From Ophthalmolycus amberensis (lineage: Eukaryota; Chordata; Actinopteri; Perciformes; Zoarcidae), in NCBI GenBank assembly GCA_024529925.1, contig JAFEUB010001535.1, positions 248,001-312,000 on the forward strand: a stretch of DNA of 64,000 nucleotides, written 5' to 3'. This document shows positions 1 through 13,294 of the stretch, piece after piece (position 1 is the stretch's first letter; each line of letters starts with the position of its first letter). Both the position numbers and the translations under genes were made by a program. The notes beneath the pieces were generated by a model, which did no database searches, was not told where the DNA came from, and worked only from the letters and a program-made list of their open reading frames with translations.

Positions 1-1897
1 AATAAAATATAGGCCTTGCTTGGCAGGCAGATTCTGGCGATGTCACAAGATCACGCGAGAATGACACGAAAATCAATCTCATCAGGCTTCAGGTCACGTG
101 TTTGTGTCCAGCAAGCCTGCGAGGAGCCACTGGGAGCTAAAGGCGTGGCTTAGGTCTGTGTGTGACGTCGATGGTGTCTCCTACAGAGGTTAGCGCTGCT
201 GCTGCAACAGCATCAGTTATATCAGAACTGGAGAGTATTTCTTCACTCACAGAAAAACCATCTCTCTCGATCGGCAAGAAGTTTGACAGGTGGTTCTGTG
301 TAACAGTGTGTTACATTTCACAATCTCAGGCTCGTCTTGTTCAGACAGAAACGATGCAGCATAAATGCAGAGCTTGACGGTGAAATGGTTTCATATTTCC
401 TGTCAAGTGCTGCAGTGGAGTGGAGTATCGGCCACAATGAGACAGAGATATAGTGGGAATAAAGCTCAATAGTTGCAGCTTTCCTGGCACCGTCAGGAGA
501 TTTTTAAGGGATCGAACACAAGGACTAAGTTCTTTTTTCTTCCTCTTTTGTTAGCTTCCTCTTGGGAAAGAGGTCCCGCTCTCTCGTCCATCTCCAGCTC
601 TCTCGGTTTCGCTTGCAGAGGCCGAGCTAAGCCGCTTGGGACGGCCCAAGAGTCCGTGCTGACGTAAACCTTTCAAGGAAGCTTTTTTTAACTCACTGTG
701 CGTGTGTGTGTGTAAAGGAATTGATACGGTAGGCTTTCAGGACCGAATTTTGAGGAGTGTATCTGTGTGTGTGTGTGTGTAAGATTGGTGCAGAGCTCAT
801 ACAAGACGTCTGATTTAGTTCAAGGATATTTTTCGGCTGATAATCCACCACACAATAATGTTTAATACATCATTTTAACCGCACGTAGAAATGCGCACGC
901 CGCCATGGATTTATTTCCTCAGAAAAACCGTGCACACTTCTAGCCTGTAAAACATAGTGATGAACCGGCACTTACAGCCACTGCCAAGTGGAAGTGAAGT
1001 ATTACAAAACAAACGTCAGTGTCATTGTTTTGTGGAAGGTATGTGATATATTAGCCGACTTAAATTAAGCCAAAGTACCTTGTTCTCTTTTCATACGCTG
1101 ACCTGGCAGTTTGTTGGAAGGATTTCTATTTAACTCACCTTACTATTATATTATATTTAAATTTTTTCTTTCACATACTAAACTCTTGATTTGACTTTGA
1201 CTCAAAAATGCATTTATTCCAAAATGTTGCATAAAAACCAAACATGGAAATAAAATAATGGCAACAAAAGCAAGCAGCCATGCGACCTTAAACGCTTTAG
1301 CCGAACCGCTTTTGTTAATATGGTTGCCTCCACCGAGATCAATTGCGTCTTTACCATGTGTGGCCTTCAGGGGCAAACTCTAAAGCTGCATTTATGTTAT
1401 TTCAATGAGCGAGCATGTTCACAGCTACTCTTTTGTCCTGACTGCCCAGGAAATGGTCTGTGAAAACTAATCCGTCAATTATTGCGGGCTTTGATCCCCT
1501 CTCCCTCTATTCTCCCCCCCTTTTTCTCTCATCACCGTCCCCTGCTTCAAATTGTATCACTTCAGTGGCACGCGGATCTTTTTCTGCCACGAGCCAAGTC
1601 GAATCAGCCCGGAGAGCTATTGACACAGTAAAGCTGAATTCAACACAAGGAGGAGCGCATCGACAAACACATTAGACATGAGAAATTTAAACAAAATACA
1701 ATGGTGCACAGATTACACTCGCCCTCAAACAGACCCAGTGTGTGGAAGAGCTTATAAAAGCTTATCGATTTTTTTTTATAGGTGGTATTAGCGAGTTTAG
1801 GCCATAAGGGAAACTGAGTCAATGGTGTGGAAGATCAGAAAGCAGGTCGTGTGAGTTCAATTTCATCTTCAGCGCCCGCATCGATCAAACAGTTCGA

Positions 1898-1943
1898 AGG
1901 GAGGGGGGGGGGGGGGAGGGGAGGGAGGAGGGGGGGGGGGGGG
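1898..1943 (+). repeat. G-rich homopurine tract
   Basis: About 46 bases of G with scattered A, in two long G runs. It reads as proline codons on the other strand and creates a spurious small open frame there. Such runs can form G-quadruplexes. Confidence 0.9.
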
Positions 1944-4439
1944 TTGAAAACTGGAGGCAAGGGTTTGCAAATTTACTGGAGACGAATTCATCTTGATGCA
2001 GAATAAATGTTTGCATAATCCCGAACATGGGAATGGGTGGATTATCGTCACAATGATCCAGAGATTAATTAGGAAATCATAGTCTTCTCATATCAGTACG
2101 ACTTGCACATGAACAGATTCACGATACACGACATGATAGTTGACTTTTATGCAGTTTTGGTCGCGTGCACGTGACATCTCCGTCGCGCAGTGTGGGCCCC
2201 CCCCCCCTCGTAAACTGAGAGTGCTATCAAACACTCGCAGGCTGTTTTTGAGTGGAAAGATATGAGGTGAGAAGAGCGATGGCAGAAACAAATAATGGAG
2301 AGACAATTGTGAGAAGCCAGAGATCAAAGCAGAAAGAGATGGATGGTTAAGATGAAAAGAGTTCCATCCCATAATACTTTACTGTGAGGTGTTTTTCCTC
2401 AAATAGGGGGGAAATCAATGATTCAGATGTGACCACACTTATGTCCGTGCACCGTCTCATCATTAGAGGCATCTAACCCCGCTGCACGCTGCACCTCCTT
2501 GCCAATAATACCTATTGATTCAATTCAAAATGAGCTCTGCTTCTTCTTCAAACGCTGTTGTCAAGAAAAGGACGACTCAGCAGGTTTTGGCATGTCTGAG
2601 GTCTTTATTGGTCAGCACACAATATCAGAGGCAAGTGGGGATGCACACATTTGAAACCGCAGCATGAAGATGATGCACAAGTGGCAGCATCATCTCGTAT
2701 AAGATAGATGAGTTAATAGGTGTAAAGTCAAGTTGGCAGCATTTTTGTGCTTTTTTAAAATGATAAATTCGTTTTAAGTTCAGATAAGGCGAGCAGGCAC
2801 AGCACATTGGCCGTCTTGGTCTGAAACCTAGAGGGTAAACAAGAAAAGTACCGGCCATGTTGTACTCAATTAAACATGTGTTGCAGTTATCTGCATATAA
2901 GGAGTAATGTTAACAACGTTACTACACCTAGAAATACAGCAGTTAAATAAAATGACAGCAGCATCAGTGCAACACAACGGATTATTCCATTGACCTCGAT
3001 GTTTTCATACCTTGTCCTGCAGAATATACACGTATACTCTATCTGCGTGAGCAAGTGGCTCTGCTGTTTCCAACGCCGGCTGTAATCTGCGTCCCCTCAG
3101 AGAGCGCCTGTGTTCTCGACCTATTAAAAACGGCCACAGCGGTGTCATGGTCGTTGAGGCAAACACAATTAGCGGAGCCATTAACAATGGGAATTAATTT
3201 GCTGTCACACCCTCCCTGTACTGTCTTCTATTGTTGCTGTCAAATACCCCCCAACCTCCAACCTTTACAGAGCAGCACAAAAAAAAAGGACCTTTCGGAT
3301 CAACTTTCTAGATTCTGGCTCGCCGAAAAAGTCTGTGTATCGAGCGATTTCACTTTGCAGCACAAAGAACAGATTTTAGTGTTCGTGAGGTGAAACAGCA
3401 GTCACGCTGCTGGTATGTATAAGACATAGAGGTCCTTGTTTTCTCTGTCCTCTCCCAAGGGACAGACAGGAGGGGAAGCAGACAGAGATGAGGGCAGGCA
3501 GATGTCCTGCAGGGCGGAAGATCAAAAGGCAACATGGGGAGTGATAAGGGATGGAGGATGGATGATACTGAAGGATGAGATGGATGAGGCCGTAAAATCA
3601 AGAATGCGAGGCAGCGTCCAGGTTGAGAGGGAGGACACACGGATGTCGGGAGGAAAGTGAATGCACTCATGGCTTTCTCACATGCGCATTAAAATTTGAT
3701 ATCCATGCTCTTTCCTTGCTGCATTTCAGTATCACATTTGAAGTATAGCCACACTTCCTGCAAATTGTCAAATCGGCCAAAATGTGAGGACAACCTCAAC
3801 ATTGTAGGAAGTTGTAGGATGAAACTTTGAACTGAAGTATTTTATTCTTTCGCAGCAAGGGAGGAGTCAGTTGGTCAATTATATTTATGATTAAAGGAAG
3901 TGTTCACATTCACTGCTTCTCATCGAAACACACTCGGCCTCATGCAAGGTCCTTTAAACATTCATATCCCAAATCTCCTTTTTCCCCTCCATGTGGGATT
4001 CACCAAACTCTTTTAACTGTCCCTATAAACGAACACTGCAGCAGCATTGTGTACACATGGACCCAGAAAGAAGTAGACGTTGCATGTCAAAAGACAGGGA
4101 GAAGCAGGTCGCTACAGCCATGAGGCAGAGAAGCCAATCTGGCGAAAAACAGCGACTGCTGACGGGGATATATACTGGGGCTGATGACTAATGGAAAGCA
4201 GGTGTGAAGGGGAGGCAACTGGTCAGGTGATGAGCTAGAATGGGAAATGCACTGAGAACAACTGGTGGGCAGGTGAAGAATGACAAAACAATGACGGTTG
4301 TTTCACCCAGTAGGGTTGCCGAAAATAAACTAAATGTATGGACTTTACATATTTCTGCTGTAATTCATTCCAAGGGATGGATATAACCTGGAAAATGACA
4401 CTCAAATAAGAAGGAAAACCAGAGGAAAGATCTCAACTT

Positions 4440-4800
4440 TTAGATTTTTTTATTCATTTGGATCCACATTATCAAAGTAGAAACTACAAGTAACATTTTA
4501 CACACCTCAAATATAACAGTAGCACTAAAAACAGCGTATATATCCCAATCCAAAATCATGTAGTCAGATATGATGTCGTAGGAGATGTTCTATTTGGACA
4601 GGGGCTGGTGTTCTGTGCCATCTGGTATTTCTTTTAAACTCTTTTATAAAACAGTTTTACTTGTTAAATGCACAATGTCTGATGGCTTACCATTCCACAT
4701 TTTCGCTCCTCTGAACATAACAGCACATTGCCTTGCGCTAGTTTTTGAAACAGGAAGTGAAAAACTTTCAGAACACGATGACCTCCTTTTCACAGTTTCT
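4440..4800 (-). mobile_element. LINE ORF2 C-terminal remnant (non-LTR retrotransposon)
   Basis: Read on the minus strand, 4790-4650 gives FSLPVSKTSARQCAVMFRGAKMWNGKPSDI. This resembles the end of reverse transcriptase ORFs of CR1/L2/Rex-type LINEs (the F.G...WN.LP.. pattern). After a frame change it gives FIKEFKRNTRWH, the usual FK..LK-like end. The sequence then runs into a 3' UTR-like stretch ending near 4440 with an ATGAATAAA tail. The copy is short and broken. Its 5' edge lies within about 40 bp of iqsec3 exon A. Confidence 0.5.
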
Positions 4801-4830
4801 ATCATTCTGCTTCTACTCTTCATCACACAG

Positions 4831-4911
4831 CAACCAAACAGTGCTCCACCAGTTCTGCTGCCCTGCCCCAGAGGCCCCTGAGGGGGAGACTTCTACCGCC
4901 TGTGTCCCCAG
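4831..4911 (+). CDS. iqsec3: iqsec3 exon A (81 nt, conserved HQFCCPA block)
   Basis: A small internal exon. A pyrimidine-rich stretch ending in CACACAG precedes it and GTAAGA follows at 4912. With one leading base, it reads NQTVLHQFCCPAPEAPEGE then TSTACVP and ends with two bases (AG). Those bases join the C at 29007 to make Ser, followed by DDLSPDSS. Human IQSEC3 has a near-identical NETVLHQFCCPAADACSDL segment at this place in the protein (from memory). The exon has no ATG of its own and the correct frame differs from the longer open frame that covers it, so simple ORF calling misses it. Its function is unknown; it lies between the N-terminal coiled coil and the IQ motif. The upstream exon must end with two bases of a codon. 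Confidence 0.87.
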
Positions 4912-6477
4912 GTAAGACCACTGCATCCTTCTAACATCGGCACAATGTTGTTGTTTTTTCTTTTACTTCTTTCCGTACTTTGAACAATTTATTTCTTTGT
5001 ATGTTTGAATTGCAGCCACTTATCATGCATCCTGTTAATAGCGGCGCTGCAGGAGCTACTTTAGGCAACACAACTACCCCAGCAGCGTCATCTAAAGTTG
5101 AAGTGGTTGTAAATGCTTCAGGGACAATTTGAATTTCTCAAACTCCATCATCACAATGAGCCAATACGGGCGAGGCGCTCTTGGGTTTTGGGTCTCGTTG
5201 AGGCTTTGAGGTTGTTTTAGTGCTTGTGAGTGTTAGTCAGACTATCGAGATGAATCGCCACAATAGTAATGTCTAAATCAATCACACCGAGATCCAATTT
5301 CCTGGACAATGGCCAAGTGCTTGCTTGTAATTGGAAACATATTACATTGAGTTTAGCAAGCAAAGCCAGGGTGATTATACTGTTATCTCTTCGTGTCAGA
5401 TTGGCACATGCCAGCGATGCATCCAGTGGAAATCCAACCGTGTGTACTTGCACATCAATTCCAGAAGTCTCTTTTACTGCCAAAGAAGTATTTAAAGTCA
5501 GACGATTCAAAATCTCGGATGTTAGTTTGATGTGATAATTTGCATCCACTGTCCCGAGGAATATGAAAATTAAACCAACTAATAGTTAGCTGCTTGTGCT
5601 ACCTCTGCCTTTGTACAACAGCTTTGAGGGGGCATGATAATTGATATTTAATGTTGAATGGGCAGTCTGGAAAATATAGAATTAAATAAGCAAGTACAAA
5701 AATAAATAATAATCGCCTTTGACAAGGTATTATCTCGCTCCTTTCAAGCAGAATTGAAGGCACAAAATGTCGTTTGCCTCCTGCTTTTATTAAACAAAGT
5801 GCACTCTGGAGTTTCACTGAAAATGATGGCGTTCATCTGGCATCAGTAGCAATTAAGCCATCCGCCCGGAAATGGTTTTGTTTTTTGTGGACTGCTAGTT
5901 TTACAGGAATCTTTTACTGCATTGTATGAACTTGGCAGAGAATAGAAGATAAGCAAACACGTATTAATGGCAAATTATTGTCCCCCCCACAGTGTCGGAA
6001 ATAATAAGTGGCAGACCTACTTTAAACACTTGAGGTGCTTTTTTAAAATCAGCCATTCGGTTAACGTAGCGGTGAAGTCAGAGCAGTGAACTCTTATCAT
6101 TGGCTTTGTTTGCCACTTTAAAGAGCTGCTTCATAAAGCTATTTATCAGATAAATTCTCAAACGGCCCGACTCAAAACCCAAGTCTCTTACAGCTCCTGT
6201 TGTCACAAGTGTCACTTCATGCCTCTAAATACATGAGATTGGAGAGGCAGTGGTTAAAACCAGACAGGAGTGACTTTCATAAAATCAAAGCTGGAGGGAC
6301 AAGAATCGACCGTAGTTCAGCAACTTGAACTTTGCTCGATAGAGGCGGTTTGTTGCTGTTGTGTTTTGTGATTGCTTTGCGCTTAGGGGCCATTAGCTAA
6401 AGGTACTAACAAAGTGCACAACAGAAGGTCTCTGCTAACTTGTCAACCCCTGTAACTCCTCAAAACAACGCCGCCCC

Positions 6478-6524
<47 letters not shown>

Positions 6525-9500
6525 CCCTTACTGCCAACCTCTGAAGCGAACCACTTCAAAGCAGGACTCTCTGGGGCCTCCACAGAAAGCAGCTTGTGGT
6601 TGTGTCTTTCTTTTTGTTGTTGTTGTTCTTGTCGCGTCTTATCTCTTTTTAAAAGCTGTATTCTGTTGTTGTTGATTTCTGTATTTCCGCATTGTTGTCA
6701 GTAACTTGTCGATCACTCACTCACGTGGCATCGCCGCATCGCATCACAGCGACATGACTCCACATGGCACCCCACAACCCCATCGCATCCATCACCAGCC
6801 ATGTCCACTTCATTCGGGCTTGTCTCTCCACTGTGGTCACGTTAAGTTTGAAAGAGTCATGTATGAATACAACCATGTAACAAAAGTGTAACTATGCAAT
6901 GTAAAAAAAGCTACCATAATGCATTGATGTGTGTACTGTAGGGTCTTTCCCATGCTGGTAACTGGTGAGCCTTCTTGTTGACACATGTAATGCATCTGTG
7001 TTCATGTGAAAAAAAAAAAAAAAAAGTTCTTATCATGTTGCATGCTTTGGCTTGGCAGTGATCAGAACATAGCTCCCTGTCTATCTCTGTGTGTGTGTGT
7101 GTGTGTGTGTGTTAATGTCCGTGTGTGCCAGTGTGTCACTACGGTACACACAGCAGTCGTTCGATAATTGACATGCTCCAGGAAAACACACAACACTGTG
7201 CACACCCCTTAGATCAGCAGGGGGATCCGTAACCATAGAATCCCAGACTTTGTCCCCCCCCCCCCCCCCCCCCCCACACATGCTTTTGGGAATGTGGCCG
7301 ACAACTGGAGCATCATCTTGTTTTTAGCCTATATTTTTCTTACATTTTGGCAAATTGTCATGATTAAAAGTATGCCGAATTAGCTATTAGCATTCCCTGT
7401 TGCAATGTACCCACGGATGTAAAACAGTGCTGATCGTAATGCAGGTTCCGGAGTTTTAATAAGGAGCACCTTTTTTTCGATGAATTCTAAGTGGATTTAT
7501 TGATATTTGTTCGCAATAGACATAAAAGATAATGACATCTTCGGAAAGTGTCGGTTACACTCAATCTAAAAATATGTGTATTGTGTGTTTAGAATTAACT
7601 AAGGAATGCAATTTATTGCAATTTTTGTTGACGCAAACCCGCATTGAGAATGACTGAAACCCTGCGAAAATCCACAAAAGCCTCTCGTAAAAATAAACGC
7701 GTGTGAATACTGTTATTTGGCATGATTGAGGGGATCCACTCGCCACTTAACAAGGCCTGATTAACATATATAAAGGCCAACTCATTGCCTCGTTGTGCGC
7801 TGCCGCCACTTCAGGATGTAATGAAACCTTGTTTCACTCACTGAACCCGGCAGACAAAGTGCAATCATTGATATTTCATTTGCACCGCTCTTTCTACTGA
7901 GAGCAATTCAAGCCTCTGAGTCAGAGGGGTCAGCTCAGAAAAGGGCACCGGCGTGCACTTCTACAACAACTCATTCTACTAATTTGAAGCCATACTTGCT
8001 CTTGGTTTGTGTCTGTCTGCATCTGGGGGACACAAGCAGGTATAATAACATGGTGTATGTGGGATCATTTCAATGAGGAAGGAAGTAGGAAGTTGTGAAC
8101 TGAAAAGAGAGTTGAGGATTTCACTGTCACATATAATGAGGACCCTACGGAGGTTGGAATCTCACCCTGACAGTCTGGTCACTCATGCCAAGCTTTAAGG
8201 AGGCACCAGAGGGTTAAGGGACTATAGTGGATTTGTATTCAGGGTCACCAAGTCAGATCTATAATCACTCATGGAAGGGGCTGATGGTTGCGGGATGGCC
8301 ACAGCCTTTAAATTAGTAGTGTGAGCCGTCTTCTGCTGCAGTGTTCTTAAATTGCACACGGGAGTTTTGTTGTTACTTTTACAGTTCCATAAGGGGCCGT
8401 ATACGTTTAACTTTATGCTCTGCAGCAAAACTGAGAACTGCTGCGGTCAACACGGAGGGCCCCAGAAACCTAATAGATGGAAGGAGAGCATTATTCGAAT
8501 ATTCTAGCGTGGAGAATGGCCCAGCAGAAGAGCTATCAATGATGACACTCAGGAATGTGCCTGGTGGACAAGCCGCAGGTGGAATCGTTACGTTTTTAAT
8601 TGGCTGCTGTGTGTTTGCAAGAGTCCACTTTTAGAACACGAAGCCTCTCCATTCTTTAGGGTGAAAAAGAGCACTGTGACGCTGTATTTGAGCTATCTAA
8701 AATATTCACATACAAATGCTCATTCCTACACACTCATTCATGAATACTGCCGGAGTTTCCAAGTGACAGTATGTGTACACTGATGAGGAAAACATCGCAA
8801 GAAACCGCGTCTGCTCGCTCTTGATAACACGTTTGAAAGCACAAATGTATGTTCACAGTTTGGTGCCCACTGTGTGAAGTTTACTCAAGTGTGTGTGTGG
8901 GATCTCATCCAAATCATTTCTCAAGTGTTACAAACGAAACCGTTGCACGTGAACTCCCACTTCAAAAAAACATGGTGATAACAGGCAGTGTTGTCCCATC
9001 GACACAAACGGATGTGTACAGTATGTGTAAATGCTATGAGTGCAGCTGCTTTCTCAGCGATCTGGTCCAGTAAAGTAGCCAATAACTTGTTGGCTAGGGT
9101 TGGTTAGAGTTGTCACTTAAAAACGTATATAAGGTGTTTGGTGCAAAATCTGGCTCTGTTTTAGAGCACGATGCAGCAGAAATGCCCCAGACAAAAAGGG
9201 CACATTACTGCCATATGGACTGACAAAATATTAGTGATGCTAGCGTAATGTTCATTCATTTCTGGTGTTATATCTAAACCAGTCAGAAAAGAGGAGATGC
9301 AGACGGATCAAAGATGTTGGACGCCAAACTACCTTTAGATAAATAGTGTAGCTTTTAAGTCTGGTCTTGGTCAATGTGGTATTTTTTTAATCCACATTTC
9401 ATGGTCCAGGTGGTTGAAACCTGCACTTTCAGGCCAACCTGTGCCTCACTTAACGACGTCACATCAGCATGTAAAATGACATAATTGTGCATCAATTCCA

Positions 9501-12500
9501 ATGGATATGATGGACAAAATATGTACCTTATTTATAAGAGCACATTTCTGGAATAGCATCCCAGTCACACAGACTAATGTCTACCAGAACAACGTCGCTA
9601 ATCAAGACTTTATATGTATTGGAATGTACCACATACAAAATGTTTTACGTCTTAATGCTTGCGGGTTAAATTTGGCTTAGAAAGTCTGACACAGTACCAC
9701 TGTTTTCATGCTTCCACAGCACTTGACACAATTAATTTGAGTAAATAGTTCAAGTAAGTAACAATTTCTCTTCATGGCTGAGTCATCCACTTAATGATGG
9801 AGCTGATTGGAAAGTAAACACTCGCTCTTTTGGTCACAGAGTTAAAAATAGACGGACCAGTCAGCCTTTGGCAGGTGGCAGCACATGTTTTTGGCATTAT
9901 ACTCGAGCCTGTCGGCGATTCAGCTGCCAAACCGACTGCTTTCCCCCACCAGCTCACCGTGTGCACAACTTGCTCACCATCTAAAACCTCTTTTAAATTA
10001 GTCCTCCTGCTGTGCTCCTGACAAACGACTTGCACACACGTACACACACCAACGCCTTAATGAGGTATGCTATGCTAATTAGCTCACACAATCTGCCGTA
10101 ATGATTTTTACCTTTTCGGAGAGGGAGTTAGTTATCAAGTTCATGAACCTCCTCTACTTTCTTTGGGTTTAGAGAATCTTAATGAACACATGGCAATCAA
10201 ATTAAAGATTATTTTTGGGAGTAATGGTTTGTAAAACCACTCACCCAAAATTTTAAAGTATGATTTGTGGGTTCATTTAGACTTCATCAGAAGAAAATTG
10301 TGGTGATCTGCACTTTTTAACCCACAGTGCAATTAAAGTTTACAACCTTATCTTTTATGATGGGCTATAAATCATGCTAAAGTAGAGGGAAGGCGGGATT
10401 AAACACTGCATCTGGTGAAGCGTATGTCTTTAGTGCAGCATAAAAAGAAGGACAACACATTGGGGTTGTTGCCAGATCAGACTTAGGAAGGCTGGTGTTC
10501 GTTTTCATCTGCACCTCCAAAACGTCCTTGATCATACAGGAATAAAATGTCCGATGCCTTGAGTGTTCAAGATGAAGCTGACACCTTGAGAGATCACAAG
10601 TGGGGAGAATGATGGCGTTTCTGCAGGACATGAATTCACCTCTGGTCGTGACAAGAGTAGACAGCTGTGCCGTCTCGCCAAGACACCCTTTTCTCGAATT
10701 AATCATCGGAATTAATAATAAACCGTGCTAATTAGTGGAGCCATGCCAAATGAAAAGGTGACGTGGGGATGACGCAGCTGGAAAATGCTTCGTCACCGTG
10801 GGTATAGCAACTGGGGAGAACTACAGGAACCATGATGCATTGAGGCGGCCGGAGGAGCTGATCAAATGATTGATCTGTTGTGTTGGAGGACGTTCAGGGG
10901 CATGTTGGGAACGTGTGCCTGAAGCTCTTTTTAGTCATTCAGGACTTGCCTCTGAGATGTGCCACACACACACACAAACACACACACACACACACACTGT
11001 ACAGAGCTTTATGATCTGCTTTTGTCCTCACACCAGCAGACTCCCAGCGTTAGTCTCACCTGTGCATCCGCAAATTAGATTTCACCCGCGTGGTATACCC
11101 TCGATCACATAGTTCGCCAGATCTCTCTCGCCCCTCTTCGCCCCATGATTTAATAACTGTCCTCATCTGCCTCTGCCCCTGTCTCTCTCTCTGCGTCGCA
11201 TGCTGCCTCAGCTGGAGGAAGTGACCTTGTCGGCTTGCTGTTCCGTTGTCATGGGAACAGAGGGCACAGCAGGGAGATGTGGGACAGCATCCAGAGACCA
11301 GGAGTGTCTGTGCACATGTGGTTGAATTTGTTTTCGTCCTCCGTTATTGCGGAAGTCCCAGCGCCACCTTGTTTTATTTCCCTGTTTTTTTGCTCTTGTC
11401 ATTTTCCTATTGGCTCAAAGGGTTTGTCTCTTGGCCAATCAGAGAAGCACTCATGTGTGAGTCTCCTCAGGGGCCGAGCTCCTCTTCAAACACATCCTCT
11501 GGGGTTTGAATTCACCCGGAAATTGAAATCAGCACTCAGCAGCATTGTGAATGAATGAAAGCATATTTTACAGTGTGAGTGCTTGGAGTAATTTCTAATT
11601 AAAGTGATGCTGCGACTAATTTATTTCCACCCCTAAGGCGTGTTTTATGCAAGACTCTTACCACAAAACAGTGATACCAGATCTGCTTATGCCCAGCTGC
11701 ATGATCATCGACGTCATTCACTGTTTTTGATGCATGTAGGCCCTGATGATGAGGCACAAAGGAAACCACCTGCTTTATTCGTTGCTCTGCCGCATTCCTG
11801 CAGTGTCACGTCAGCCCTCTCTTTGGCAGAACAGCGGTACAGCGGTGAGATCTGAGAGCTTCTCCTCCTCTTCGCTCTCCGCTCTGCAGCTGATCTCAGC
11901 ATTGTGAAGCGAGCGGAGAGGGTTTTTATTACAGAGGAGATTTAATAAAAGCACAACATTTTGATGACTTTGCTGCAGCGTCTCTTGTGTGTCTCCGAAT
12001 CAGCAGTCTTTTTTCAGCCTCTGTATAAATGTCAGGGCTTGGTACTTAGATCTTCTTTGACGCACACATACCGCTTTTAAAGGCACGAATGAAAGATGTT
12101 GATAGCAATGTAGCGTAATATGATTTTCACAGCGGCACTGCGTTCATTTTACGTGTCAAAGTGAGTTTGCAAGCAATGAGGAGCGCTGCTCAACCTGTGA
12201 CATCAGTTGTTTAATGTCTTCTCTGATTCTGGAGGAGCTTTGTCAAGAAAACCCTCATGATCATCTGGTTTATAACAGAAAGTCTGTGTTACAAACTGAG
12301 GTTTGGTTGAATTTAAAAGATTTAGATAATGCTAGATTAGATACGACTACTACTACTACTAGTACTACAATTAATAATGATAAACTTTATTTATGTGGCA
12401 CCTTTCCATAACGAGGTTTACGAGGTGCTTTACAAAACAACAAACAACAGAATCATGAAACAATAAGAACAATAGCACCATCAATAAAACCATAAGAATG

Positions 12501-13259
12501 AAGCAAAAGGACATAAAAGATATTCATAAATCATTACACTTGAACAATAAACAATGGTGTGGGAAGGTAAAACAGAAGGATCACAGACTATAGACTCTAA
12601 GTGCATTTTAAGTGTTAAATGAAGAGACTTATCCATCCTCATGTTAGATTTTCTGCAGAGGCAGGAAATACACTGCACCATGTTCAACAATGGATTTGGT
12701 CATTTAACTGACTCACTGGTCCCTGGAGGCATGGCTACTGCCAGAATACCCACTGAAATATGCTGCGGGAAGTAATGACAAAACCATAAATACAGCACAT
12801 TTTGATTTTCTGCAGAGGCAGGCAGTGAATAATAATAATAAAATACACATTAAATGACTCTTTTTGGGGTTTCTGATCATTTCTCATCCCTTGCTGCACC
12901 ACGTTCAACAATGGTTTTGGTCCTTGGGACGGACTCACTCGTCCCTAGAGGCACCAGCTCCTGCCATCATGTCCAGACGTACCATGCAGCACCATAATAA
13001 CCATTCATGTGCTAGCAGAGTCACTGCTAGAAAAAACAACAATAAATGCACATTTTTTTCCCATAACGTAAGAATGAGGCAATCATTACGAGCTGAAGTT
13101 CTATTCTGATTATGGCTCTCTTTGTTCTCAGCCTGAATACAGATCTTTTGATTTGCCAATGGCTACAACCATCTTGTGCGATTTCAGAAAATACAGATTT
13201 TGAGCACAGTGTATCGGCTCTTTGACTTTCAATAAGCATCCACGCTAGCTCACTCATTC

Positions 13260-13294
<35 letters not shown>

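Larger units (their letters stand above)
1..4830 (+). other. iqsec3 intron (5' part cut by window edge)
   Basis: Intronic sequence upstream of exon A. I searched for the upstream coiled-coil exon (the ENPVRAVLYLKELT-type sequence of the family) and for an exon ending in phase 2 with IQSEC3-like coding, and found neither. The stretch holds a G-rich tract (1898-1943), short (GT)n runs near 700-780, and an antisense LINE-like remnant just before the exon. Confidence 0.75.

Noticed and set aside
1869..2051. Proline-rich small frame on the minus strand
   Set aside because: It is the complement of the G tract.
5217..5549. 110-residue minus frame with an 88-residue frame on the opposite strand
   Set aside because: No family resemblance. 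Open frames on both strands of a short stretch occur by chance in this much intron.
8341..8634. 97-residue + frame
   Set aside because: No resemblance to a known domain and no neighbouring exon-like structure.
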